NCBI RefSeq assembly: GCF_002250565.1
Contig: NZ_NMVJ01000011.1
Span: 1 to 64,000 of the forward strand
From: Parenemella sanctibonifatiensis
GTDB lineage: Bacteria; Actinomycetota; Actinomycetes; Propionibacteriales; Propionibacteriaceae
Length of the DNA: 64,000 bases
Direction of reading: 5' to 3'
In this document: positions 1-8,163 of the stretch, piece by piece
Position numbering within the stretch: the stretch's first letter is position 1
Layout of the letters: each line of letters begins with the position of its first letter
Program-made: the position numbers and the translations under genes
Notes under the pieces: generated by a model
What the model was told of the DNA's origin: nothing
Databases searched by the model: none
The model's input: the letters and a program-made list of their open reading frames with translations, nothing else

Positions 1-202
1 CCTCAACCGCCACCCGTGGGCCAGCCGAGCCGAGCTACGCCTGGCCATCATCACCTGGATCGAGAAGTCCTACCACCGCCGACGTCGCCAACGACGCCTC
101 GGCAAACTCACTCCAGTAGAGTTCGAAACAACCCATCAGGCGACCACCCAGGCCGCCTGACCCACCCCTAGAAATCTGTCAAGCAAACTGGGGGCAGTCC
201 CC
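1..202 (+). mobile_element. 3' end of an IS3-like insertion sequence
   Basis: The window opens inside an insertion sequence. The segment holds the end of a transposase gene followed by a terminal motif whose reverse complement begins GGGGACTGCCCCCAGTTTGC (ending near 202). Ends of the type TGNNCTGCCCCC are usual for IS3-family elements. The other end lies outside the window, so element length and target duplication cannot be judged. It borders an accessory segment, which fits a transferred or rearranged region. Confidence 0.7.
2..160 (+). CDS. Transposase C-terminus, IS3 family OrfB type (partial)
   Basis: The last 52 codons of a DDE integrase-type transposase. The residues LRLAIITWIEKSYHRRRRQR and then GKLTPVEFE match the end of the rve integrase core of IS3-family OrfB proteins, where an 'I..YN.RR.H..LG..(T/S)P..FE' signature closes the domain. 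The catalytic residues are upstream of the window. The reading frame ends in TGA just before the terminal inverted repeat, so the 3' end looks complete. Confidence 0.75.
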   Translation, partial: LNRHPWASRAELRLAIITWIEKSYHRRRRQRRLGKLTPVEFETTHQATTQAA

Positions 203-445
203 TGTTACCGGGGCTGGGGTGCGCGAGGCGGGTCTGTTCGATCTACACCTCGATCGCGACGCTGACCCGGCAGTCCGAGAGAGGGTGGTCGTTCAACGGC
301 GCACCTCACCCGTCGACCTGGACTGGCACGCGAGGTGGTGACCTTTCGGTAGAAGGCCAAGACCCGGTCCGCTCTGGCGTCTTGGCGAGTCCGATGACAC
401 GGCCGCCTGTGGCATGGGCGACGGGTCGCGGAGGTTGGGACGGCT

Positions 446-2056
446 CTACTCGGGCCGTGTCGGGATGGGGCGGTGTGATGTGATGAGGACGAGCTTGGTC
501 TTGGAGGCTTGTGCTATCCCTTGAGCGATTCCCTCTGCACGGCTGACGTCGAGTGCGGAGAACGGTTCGTCCAGGATCACGATGTCTCGGGGGGCCAGCA
601 GGGCGCGTAAGACGCAGAGCGACTGGCGTTGTCCTCCGGAGAGGTGTGATCCTCCTGGGCCGATGTTGCTGTCTAGGCCGTAGGTGGTGAGCCATTCGGC
701 AAGGTTGAGGGTGGCGGCGTGTTCCATGATGTGTTTGGTGGTGATGGCCGGGTCGCCGAGGGTGAGGTTGTCGCGGACTGAACTGTCGAACAATCCCCCC
801 GTTGCTGGTGCGTAGCTGCTCAGCTGGCTGAGATCGTGTTGGGTTGTCGGCGTGTTGTTGATGGTGATGGTCGATCCGGGGTCGAAGGGGTACAGACCGA
901 GCAGGCACTTCAGCAGGGTGGTTTTGCCGCTACCTGAGTTGCCGGGGATGTGATTGACGGTGCCCAGGCCTGCGTGCAGTTGATGTCGTAGTGCCGTGTC
1001 GGCTCCGGGGTACGTAAAGCGGCTGGCGATGTCGAGCTGGGTCACAGGCCCACTGTGGCGGTCCGACGCTGCCGGGAGCTTGCCTGCAATGGCCATGGCT
1101 GGCGTGCTTGTTGCGCCGATCTCGTCGAGTCGTTCCCAGCTCGCGTCGGACACGGTGAGCCTGCTCCACCATCTGAATGACGTTTCGATGCTGACGAGCC
1201 CTTGGAGCATGAGCGCGATGTAGGCGGACAGCGTTCCGACGTTCGCCTCGCCGTGGGCCACTCGGTAGGCCATCCACAGTGCTGCGGTGAAGACCGTGCC
1301 GGTGCTGACGATCGAGTAGAGGCCGACGCGTTGGCCGTCGATGTGAGTGCTGCGCATCACGGCACGCTCGAAGCTGTCGCGGTGGGATCCGAAGATTGCG
1401 CGGATGAATCCGACGGCGTTGAAGATTCGTGCCACGTCGAAGGCTGCGATGGCGGTGAGGACGGTGTTGGTGAGGCCGCCTTGGGCTTTGCGTGCGTCTC
1501 GTTCGGCGTCCTTCACACGTTTCAGAAGCGTGGAGTTGAGCAGTGCGGCGACCAGGGTGGCGGCGACCAGGATGGCGGTGAGACTCGGGTCGAGCAGGGT
1601 CATCGCGACGATGGAGAAGCCGCCGGTGGTCAGGCAGGTGAGGATGCGGCTCCACACGGTGTAGACCCGCTCTGCTGCTTGCTGGGTGTCGCGCTGGACG
1701 AGCGAGACGAGTTCGCCGCGGCCGCGTGTCTCGAAGGCGAGCATGGGCATATGCAGGATGCGACGGACTGTGACTAGACGAAGCTCGACGAGTGCATGGC
1801 CTTGCAGGTGGGTGGTGAGTATCGCCGCGACGCAGCGTGTCACGTACGACAGGGCGTCGATGATCAACGTGGCGACGAGGAAGAGCACGAACACCTGGAC
1901 TGCCTTGTCCAGAATCGCGTTGGTGAGCGGCTCAACCAGAGCAGCCCCCAGGGCGCGGGTGATGCCGGCGGCGACCTGGAACAACAGGATCAGGGCGAAC
2001 AGGCTGCGGTGCCGCCGGTAGATGCGGCCGAGAAACTGACGCCGTCCGGTGTTCAT
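446..2056 (-). CDS. ABC transporter, fused permease/ATPase half (canonical ATPase)
   Basis: A 536-residue ABC exporter half: an N-terminal six-helix type membrane domain (about residues 15-310) and a C-terminal nucleotide-binding domain. The ATPase has a Walker A GNSGSGKTT, an intact signature LSGGQRQ, a Walker B DIVILDEPFSALD and a switch histidine in TSHRP. The protein stops very soon after that histidine, so the ATPase end is shorter than usual. The ATG overlaps the stop of the upstream half-transporter (ATGA at 2053-2056), so the two are translationally coupled and probably form a heterodimer. The substrate is unknown; peptides, lipids, drugs or siderophores are all possible. The gene points toward the IS end and may belong to a horizontally gained segment. 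Confidence 0.88.
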   Translation of the reverse strand: MNTGRRQFLGRIYRRHRSLFALILLFQVAAGITRALGAALVEPLTNAILDKAVQVFVLFLVATLIIDALSYVTRCVAAILTTHLQGHALVELRLVTVRRILHMPMLAFETRGRGELVSLVQRDTQQAAERVYTVWSRILTCLTTGGFSIVAMTLLDPSLTAILVAATLVAALLNSTLLKRVKDAERDARKAQGGLTNTVLTAIAAFDVARIFNAVGFIRAIFGSHRDSFERAVMRSTHIDGQRVGLYSIVSTGTVFTAALWMAYRVAHGEANVGTLSAYIALMLQGLVSIETSFRWWSRLTVSDASWERLDEIGATSTPAMAIAGKLPAASDRHSGPVTQLDIASRFTYPGADTALRHQLHAGLGTVNHIPGNSGSGKTTLLKCLLGLYPFDPGSTITINNTPTTQHDLSQLSSYAPATGGLFDSSVRDNLTLGDPAITTKHIMEHAATLNLAEWLTTYGLDSNIGPGGSHLSGGQRQSLCVLRALLAPRDIVILDEPFSALDVSRAEGIAQGIAQASKTKLVLITSHRPIPTRPE

Positions 2057-3642
2057 TTCGTCTCCAGACGTTCGACCTCGACTCGGCCGTCGCCCACGAT
2101 GAGCCGGGCAGTGAAGGGCAGGTCGATGTGGTCGTGGTTGATCAGGACCACGGTCGCGGCACCGGCATGGGTTCTGAGCAGGCCGAGCACGCGGTCCGTG
2201 TTGTCGGCATCGAGGCCGGCAGTGATCTCGTCACCAATCAGGTAGTTCGACTCGGGCAGCCGGGCGAGGGCTCTTGCCGCCCCGATGCGGCGAACCTCGC
2301 CGGTGCTGAACTCTGACACCTCGGCGCCGGTGCGGTGGCTGAGCGCGAGTTCGTTGACCAGGTCGTCGACCCGGTTCCGGGCGACGGGGTTGTCGAGGGC
2401 AATGTTGGCGGTGCTTTCACCGTCGAATACGGGAGTGGACTGCGGGAGGTAGACCACGCCGCGTTGGTCGCCCGATCCGCGGCGGATTTCACCCGAGTCA
2501 GGTTGTAGGAGTCCCAGCATCAACGCGACCACGGTCGACTTTCCTGCTCCGTTGCGGCCCTGGACCTCGACCCACTCGCCTGGCTCGATCCGAAATGACA
2601 CCCGGTCCAGGACAACGTGCTCACCGTAAGAGAACGACACCTGGTCGAACTCGATCGAGCCGTCACCGCCAAGCTGCCGCCAGTCAATGTCATCGGGCTC
2701 AGCGAGAAACTTGCTGATGGCCCGCTTCGCCGGTGCGATCTGCGCTTGAGTCACCCAGTAGCCCAAGAGTGCACTGAAGCCGTTGTACAGGTAGGCCGAC
2801 GCCGGGATGAACGCAATGATGGCGCTCAACTCGACCATGCCCCGCATCGCGAGGAGACCACCGACGCCGAAGATGATCGTGACGTCGGCGAACTTCTTGA
2901 TCATCCACTGTGAGTCTGCGTACCCGGCAGTCCACGCGAACTGGCGGTTCCGGGTCACCCGTTCCTCGTCCTGAGAGTCCTTCAGCCTGGACGTGACCCA
3001 GTCCTCGCGACCGAAAACCTGGGCAACGTCCTTGATGCCGACAAGGTCACTGATGAGGTCGTTGGTGCGCTCGCGGATGGTGCGCGCCGCAGACGAGATC
3101 GCATCGATGTGGCGATCCACCCGCCGTGTGACCAACCGGAACACCACGTTGAAAGCTACCGTCGACACTGCGAGCACTGGGTTGAGGAACACGCAATAGG
3201 CAAGCCCTGCCATCAACGTGGCCAATCCCAGGACCAGCCCTGAGTACGCACCCACGTGTCCTTGGGCGAAACCTGGCACATCGTCCATCACGTGCGTGAG
3301 GACGGTCCCATCGCCTAGCTCAGTTACCCGACGCTTCGGCAGGGCCAGAGCCTTGACCAACGCCTTGGACTGCAGGTCGCGCTCCAACCCGTTCTGTGCG
3401 AGCTGCTTCGCCACGCGTGAGAGGTATTCCAGCGCCGCGTACACCATGGCGATCGCCACCCCTGCCAATCCCAGCGGCAGGATCGCGCCCACATCACCCC
3501 TCTGAGCGGCCTGGACCGCCCGCCGCGTGAGCTCTGGCACGCCGAGACCGACCACGGCAAGCGCGATGAGAGCAGCCATCGCCAAAGCCAGACGTCGCTT
3601 CCCCGCCCGATCGAGGCCAACTACTACTGCCGTCGACGTCAT
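2053..3642 (-). CDS. ABC transporter, fused permease/ATPase half (degenerate ATPase)
   Basis: A 529-residue ABC exporter half with an N-terminal membrane domain (first helix about residues 15-35) and a C-terminal ATPase. Walker A is GRNGAGKST, the Walker B region reads NYLIGDEITAGLD and the switch region INHDH. The signature motif is FSTGE in place of LSGGQ, as in the degenerate partner of asymmetric heterodimeric exporters. The start at 3642 is chosen because GAGGTGGGTA lies directly upstream as a ribosome site; an open frame continues to 4047 but its residues look noncoding. It forms a two-gene operon with the canonical half downstream. Substrate unknown. Confidence 0.85.
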   Translation of the reverse strand: MTSTAVVVGLDRAGKRRLALAMAALIALAVVGLGVPELTRRAVQAAQRGDVGAILPLGLAGVAIAMVYAALEYLSRVAKQLAQNGLERDLQSKALVKALALPKRRVTELGDGTVLTHVMDDVPGFAQGHVGAYSGLVLGLATLMAGLAYCVFLNPVLAVSTVAFNVVFRLVTRRVDRHIDAISSAARTIRERTNDLISDLVGIKDVAQVFGREDWVTSRLKDSQDEERVTRNRQFAWTAGYADSQWMIKKFADVTIIFGVGGLLAMRGMVELSAIIAFIPASAYLYNGFSALLGYWVTQAQIAPAKRAISKFLAEPDDIDWRQLGGDGSIEFDQVSFSYGEHVVLDRVSFRIEPGEWVEVQGRNGAGKSTVVALMLGLLQPDSGEIRRGSGDQRGVVYLPQSTPVFDGESTANIALDNPVARNRVDDLVNELALSHRTGAEVSEFSTGEVRRIGAARALARLPESNYLIGDEITAGLDADNTDRVLGLLRTHAGAATVVLINHDHIDLPFTARLIVGDGRVEVERLETK

Positions 3643-3909
3643 TACCCACCTCGCTGAAGGTCCGACGACGCCAATTGGCACCGCGACATCGCCAACGCGA
3701 ACGGGCGCGAACCAGCGCACACGGGTCCCGGGCGGACCGACCACACTACACGACCGGCGAGGGCTTCTCGGTCGCCGGTCATCATCCGAGGGACCCAAGG
3801 CCGCTGCCCTAACGAACAAACGACCGTCTGTCTCACGCCGACCTCGGCTGCGATGTGACAGCCCGGGGAAGACACGATCGCCACCGGCACCGCGGGCCGT
3901 GGTCACGGT

Positions 3910-4308
3910 TTGGTCAGGTGGGTTCTGAGCCCTGTGGCGCGTTGGAGCCAGCCGAGGATCTCCCAGGTGTTCGCCGGGAAGCTGGCCGCCTACGTCGATG
4001 CCCACCGTCTGGCCATGGAACTCTTCGCTACGAGGCTTCGTGAACAAGCCTCACCGAAGTTCAGCGCCCGGGCAGTCCATGCGGCGATCGGTGACCTGCT
4101 GGCCGAATCACCGCAGGTTCCGATGATCATCGCCCACTCGCTGATCCCCACCGAACACGAGCCCCGCCTGATCGAACTGGCCGGCGAAACCTTCGACCAG
4201 GTGATGGACCTGCTGATCACCGATCTGCACGCCACACCAGCACAGGCCCGCCAGACCTTCGCCGAGCTCCTGCTGGCCTTGGTCGACCGCGCCGCCCACC
4301 CTGCCTGA
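3910..4308 (+). pseudogene. TetR-type regulator remnant lacking the DNA-binding domain
   Basis: About 110 residues from near 3970 resemble the ligand-binding C-terminal half of a TetR/AcrR regulator, with helical segments such as KLAAYVDAHRLAMELFATRL and ETFDQVMDLLITDLHATPAQ. No helix-turn-helix is visible upstream in any plus-strand frame, so the gene is probably broken. It lies divergent from and 5' of the ABC exporter operon, the usual place for its regulator. The annotated start is arbitrary. The family assignment rests on helix pattern and context only. Confidence 0.4.
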
Positions 4309-4330
4309 CCACACACCGCACCCCGGGTCG

Positions 4331-4585
4331 TCACCACCTGCTGGTCCAGTTCGGGTCGACGTCGATCGGGACCATCTGTCCTGTGGTGCACCACTCCACG
4401 CGGGGTGCAGGGCGGTGGTCCAGCTCGTCGACCAGCATCACCAGGGCCCGATGACGGCCCCCGGTTTCCCGGACCCACTCCAGGACGAATCCTCTTGCAG
4501 GCTTCAGAGTTCCGTGCCGGCGAACCAGGACGAACCTGATGTCGTGGTAGGGCTGCCACTTGTCGTTACGCGGCGGAGACGCCAT
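4331..4585 (-). CDS. Small hypothetical protein of accessory segment
   Basis: An 84-residue basic, Trp-rich protein with no family I recognise. It overlaps the end of the next upstream gene by 20 bases, as in tightly packed plasmid or phage operons. The composition (MASPPRNDKWQPYHD start, several Arg and Trp) looks coding. It sits in a block of four minus-strand small genes between the exporter and glgE that probably derive from an integrated element. No signal peptide or membrane segment is visible. Confidence 0.45.
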   Translation of the reverse strand: MASPPRNDKWQPYHDIRFVLVRRHGTLKPARGFVLEWVRETGGRHRALVMLVDELDHRPAPRVEWCTTGQMVPIDVDPNWTSRW

Positions 4586-4901
4586 GTCCCAGCTCGCCCG
4601 GTTCGATGCGCCGTACGTCGCCGGCGAGGACCCCGGGCCCGATCAGCCGAGGATCCGAAAGGTCAACATACACATGTGTCGCGGTCCATCGGCGAGCGTG
4701 ACCGCGGCACCATTCCTCGCCGTCGGTCTCCCACACCACGCGGACCTCGACCGGGATCGACCTGGGCTGGTCTGGGATCCCGCGTGCATGCCAGCCGGTC
4801 CTGTCGCTGCCCTGCGGCCAGCACATGTTCATCACCCGCTGGCTCGGCACATCGACCCCGAGCATCCACGGCATCACGACTGGTCGCGCAGCATCCCCCA
4901 C
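4566..4901 (-). CDS. Hypothetical protein of accessory segment
   Basis: A 111-residue protein that I cannot assign. It has a Trp/Arg-rich middle (VVWETDGEEWCRGHARRW) and a C-terminal part reading VYVDLSDPRLIGPGVLAGDV, which resembles compact beta-rich plasmid-type proteins more than an enzyme. The GTG start at 4901 lacks a good ribosome site; an internal ATG (MPWMLGVDV) is an alternative. It overlaps the downstream small gene by 20 bases, so the two are probably co-expressed. Confidence 0.4.
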   Translation of the reverse strand: MGDAARPVVMPWMLGVDVPSQRVMNMCWPQGSDRTGWHARGIPDQPRSIPVEVRVVWETDGEEWCRGHARRWTATHVYVDLSDPRLIGPGVLAGDVRRIEPGELGHGVSAA

Positions 4902-4961
4902 GACACTAATTAGAACAGATGTTCGGCTTTGGGGGAAGTGTCGTACGACCCCGGTGACGTG

Positions 4962-5159
4962 TCAGCTGGCCGGGCTGTGGTGCTCCGGTACGACGAAGTG
5001 CAGGAGCTGCCATTCGTCCGTCTCGGCCGCGACCAGGCTTCGTGCCGCATCCCTCGCTTCCTCGTAGGTGGCGCCGGATGCGGTGAACTCTCGCCGTACG
5101 GCCTCTGCGACCTCGCCGTCCGGGGTGAGTTGTCGGGCTACCGCGATCACATCCACCAT
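4962..5159 (-). CDS. Small helical hypothetical protein (65 aa)
   Basis: A 65-residue protein beginning MVDVIAVARQLTPDGEVAEA, rich in Ala and Glu and predicted helical. The start at 5159 is favoured because GGGGGAGG ends nine bases upstream; the in-frame ATG at 5168 would sit directly on that ribosome site. Small proteins of this style are common beside mobilisation genes on actinobacterial plasmids and integrative elements, which fits its neighbours, but there is no recognisable domain. Confidence 0.5.
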   Translation of the reverse strand: MVDVIAVARQLTPDGEVAEAVRREFTASGATYEEARDAARSLVAAETDEWQLLHFVVPEHHSPAS

Positions 5160-5370
5160 GACGCCCATCCTCCCCCAGCTACCGCCCGTGCGGCACTGTT
5201 TCCCTGTGGGGCCAGGGTTTCTGTCGTGGCTGAGTGCTACGATGGTGGCAACGAGGTGGAGTCGCGAACCTCTCCTAGTCCGGGATCTTCGGGTCACTGG
5301 TGTCGGAGTCAGTAGTTGACCGGTCCCGGATTGCATAGCCGTTTGGCTGTGCCCGGCGGTCCCACCTCGT

Positions 5371-5865
5371 TTAACGTTCCCGGCCGGGCCTGGTGTAGTC
5401 CTCCATCGGCGGAAGCTCCCGGCCGTTCAGTTGCTCCCATGTCTCGTGCCCGCCGCGCACCTGGCCGAGGCGTTCGGCCATCTGCTCCAGCCGGGTCAGC
5501 GCGGCATCCAGCTGTTGCGGATCCCGTGTGGGGCTGTCGTAGAGATCGTTCACCCGCTGGCGGGCGGCCAGGGTCAGCGACCTGGTGTGGAGCTCGGCCA
5601 GCCGGCCGTCGAGCCCGTTCGACCTGGCCACCGGCTGGGCCGGGTCTGGGCGCTGGTCGACCGGCAGGATGGTGGCCTCGCGGATCGCCATCTTCTCGGC
5701 CAGCCTCACCAGCCGGCCCGGGTCGTTGCGGTTGATCGCCTGCTGTCCGGCATAGGCGGCGACGTCGGCGATCCACAGCGGGTGGTAGTCCTGGTCGTGG
5801 CGGTGCGTCACCTTCAGCCGTGAAGGAACCTCCCCGGCATCTTTCAACGCGTTCACCGTCGCCAC
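5371..5865 (-). CDS. Hypothetical protein, possible mobile-element remnant
   Basis: A 164-residue hydrophilic, helix-rich protein (GTG start at 5865; an in-frame stop lies 21 bases upstream). It has no motif I can name. The content (AALTRLEQMAERLGQVRGGH, LAEKMAIREATILPVDQRPD) is typical of accessory proteins encoded near relaxases in actinobacterial integrative elements, but no relaxase is present. Its 5' end lies only 120 bases from glgE on the opposite strand, so it may mark the edge of an inserted segment. The true start is uncertain. Confidence 0.45.
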   Translation of the reverse strand: MATVNALKDAGEVPSRLKVTHRHDQDYHPLWIADVAAYAGQQAINRNDPGRLVRLAEKMAIREATILPVDQRPDPAQPVARSNGLDGRLAELHTRSLTLAARQRVNDLYDSPTRDPQQLDAALTRLEQMAERLGQVRGGHETWEQLNGRELPPMEDYTRPGRER

Positions 5866-5985
5866 GTCGAGCGGGTGCCGCGGTCATATGTGTCGTCGCG
5901 CGTCATCACGGTGGACGTTGCAGGGAGGAACAGGTGCGGGCAGGGGGTCCGTGCTGAGGCCGGCCCGCCAAGTACGATCACGATC

Positions 5986-8037
5986 GTGACTGAGCATCTG
6001 AATCGTGCCCCGCAGGAAACCCGAAACGGCCTGCCCGAGCTCGGCTCGGCCAGCGGACAGTCCGGCTACATCGGCCGGATCCCCGTCACCGATGTCCAGC
6101 CCGCCGTTGATTGTGGCCGCTACCCGACCAAGTCGGTGGTCGGGGAGGAGTTCACCGTCGTCGCCACGGTCTTCCGGGAGGGCCATGACGCCGTCAATGC
6201 GACCGTGGTGGTCACCGACCCCCACGGTGTCGAAACCCACCACCCGATGACCTTGATCAATCCCGGCCTCGACCAGTGGGAGTGTCCGCTGAGCGCCCCC
6301 CGCGAAGGACTGTGGAAGTTTCGCGTCGAAGGCTGGTCTGACCCGTACGCGACCTGGCGCCACAACGCCGAGATCAAGATCAATGCCGAGATCGACGTCG
6401 ATCTGATGCGCGCCGAGGGCGTCATCGTGCTCGATCGCGCCGCCGCCGAGGTGGAGCGCAGCGCGACCGGCCGGCGCCTGGTGGAGGAGGCCTCCCGGGC
6501 GCTCGCCGATCCCGAGATCAGCGCGGCCGATGCGCTCGCCCGGGCCACCAGCACCGACCTGGTCGCCGAGCTCGACGCCCAGCCGTTGCGCGACTGGGTC
6601 TCGCCCAGCGCCGACCTCACCTGGCTGGTGGAACGCGAACGCGCCCTGGTCGGGGCGTGGTACGAGATCTTCCCCCGCAGCGAGGGCGCCAAGCAGGATC
6701 CGGTCACCGGCGAGTGGCAGTCCGGCACCTTCGCCACCGCAGCGAAGCGGCTGCCCGCGATCGCCCGAATGGGCTTCGACGTCGTCTACCTGACCCCGAT
6801 CCATCCGATCGGCTGGACCAACCGCAAGGGCAAGAACAACACCCTCACCGCCACCCCCGAGGACCCCGGATCGCCGTACGCGATCGGTTCCGCCGAGGGT
6901 GGCCACGACAGCCTCCATCCCGACCTGGGTGACTTCGACGACTTCGATGACTTCGTCGGGGCGGCCCGCGACAACGGCCTCGAGGTCGCCCTTGACCTCG
7001 CGCTCAACGCGTCGCCGGACCACCCCTGGCTCGACCACCCGGAGTGGTTCACCACCCGCGCCGACGGCAGCATCGCGTACGCCGAGAACCCGCCCAAGAA
7101 GTACCAGGACATCTACCCGCCGAACTTCGACAACGACCCGGCTGGGATGTACGCCGAGGTGCGCCGGGTGATCCAGGTGTGGCTGGATCACGGGATCCGG
7201 ATCTTCCGCGTCGACAACCCCCACACCAAGCCGGTGCAGTTCTGGCAGTGGCTGATCGCCGACGTTGCTGAGCGCTACCCCGAGACCATCTGGCTGGCCG
7301 AGGCGTTCACCAAGCCCGCCATGATGCGTACGTTGGCCAAGGTCGGCTTCCAGCAGTCCTACACCTACTACGCCTGGCGCAACGCCAAGGCCGAGCTCGA
7401 GGAATACCTGACCGAGCTCAGCAGCGAGACTGCGGCGTACATGCGGCCCTCCTTCTGGCCCACCACCCACGACATCCTCACGCCGTACATGTGGCACGGC
7501 GGCCGGGCCGGATGGAAGGTGCGAGCCGCGCTGGCCGCGACGCTGTCACCGACCTACGGCATCTACGCCGGCTACGAGCTGATGGAGAACCAGCCGCGCC
7601 CCGGCTATGAGGAGCAGATCGACAACGAGAAGTACGAATACAAGGACCGCCGCTGGGAGGACTACGAGCCGACTGGCCCCAAGGCCGAGGTCTCGCTGGC
7701 GCCATACCTGACCATGATCAATCGGGTCCGCTCCGAGCATCCGGCGCTGCTGCGGCTGCGCAACTGGCGGGCGCACCGCACCGACCATGATCAGATTCTG
7801 TGCTTCAGCAAGGTCGAGGGCGAGGACCGCGTGATCGTGGTCGCCAACCTCAACCCGCACCAGATGATCGACACCTGGGTGCACTTGGATCTGGCCGGCC
7901 TGGACCTGCCCGAGGGCACTGCCCAGTTCCAGGCGCATGACGAGGTGACCGGCCAGACGTGGCAGTGGGGTGCGGACAACTGGGTGCGCCTGGGTCCGGA
8001 CTCCGAGCCGGTCCACATCATCGCCGTACGCCCCTGA
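5986..8037 (+). CDS. glgE: Alpha-1,4-glucan:maltose-1-phosphate maltosyltransferase GlgE
   Basis: GlgE transfers maltosyl units from alpha-maltose-1-phosphate to a growing alpha-1,4-glucan in the cytoplasm. The 683 residues match the family's usual length. The catalytic Asp lies in FRVDNPHTKP (residue 410), the acid/base Glu in WLAEAFTKP (439) and a third carboxylate in THDIL (496). The 29 and 86 residue spacings equal those of the Streptomyces enzyme as I recall it. GTG at 5986 is chosen because the conserved N-terminal domain begins shortly after it; the open frame extends to 5875 but reads as noncoding. Partner genes treS, pep2 and glgB are not adjacent. A 76-bp repeat follows the stop codon by six bases. 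Confidence 0.93.
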   Translation: MTEHLNRAPQETRNGLPELGSASGQSGYIGRIPVTDVQPAVDCGRYPTKSVVGEEFTVVATVFREGHDAVNATVVVTDPHGVETHHPMTLINPGLDQWECPLSAPREGLWKFRVEGWSDPYATWRHNAEIKINAEIDVDLMRAEGVIVLDRAAAEVERSATGRRLVEEASRALADPEISAADALARATSTDLVAELDAQPLRDWVSPSADLTWLVERERALVGAWYEIFPRSEGAKQDPVTGEWQSGTFATAAKRLPAIARMGFDVVYLTPIHPIGWTNRKGKNNTLTATPEDPGSPYAIGSAEGGHDSLHPDLGDFDDFDDFVGAARDNGLEVALDLALNASPDHPWLDHPEWFTTRADGSIAYAENPPKKYQDIYPPNFDNDPAGMYAEVRRVIQVWLDHGIRIFRVDNPHTKPVQFWQWLIADVAERYPETIWLAEAFTKPAMMRTLAKVGFQQSYTYYAWRNAKAELEEYLTELSSETAAYMRPSFWPTTHDILTPYMWHGGRAGWKVRAALAATLSPTYGIYAGYELMENQPRPGYEEQIDNEKYEYKDRRWEDYEPTGPKAEVSLAPYLTMINRVRSEHPALLRLRNWRAHRTDHDQILCFSKVEGEDRVIVVANLNPHQMIDTWVHLDLAGLDLPEGTAQFQAHDEVTGQTWQWGADNWVRLGPDSEPVHIIAVRP

Positions 8038-8043
8038 GCTCCG

Positions 8044-8120
8044 CCCTGAAGCGTCCGTGTCAGGCGGCAACGACGGCCCATGCGGCCACGGCTGGCCGGT
8101 GACGCGGACGTTTCAGAGGG
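8044..8120. repeat. 76-bp intergenic element, copy 1
   Basis: An imperfect palindrome with ends CCCTGAAGCGTCCGTG and ACGCGGACGTTTCAG. It is one of seven copies in the window. It fills the gap between the convergent ends of glgE and the WXG-lipase gene and could fold into a long stem-loop that ends transcription from both sides. Confidence 0.75.
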
Positions 8121-8163
8121 AAGGAATGGTGGGCGAGCCGCGTGTGACTGCCCACCGAGGGCG

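Noticed and set aside
5160-5370. tRNA-like segment near the possible edge of the accessory region
   Set aside because: A GGTTCGCGACTCC-like stretch resembles a T arm on the minus strand but no full cloverleaf could be drawn.
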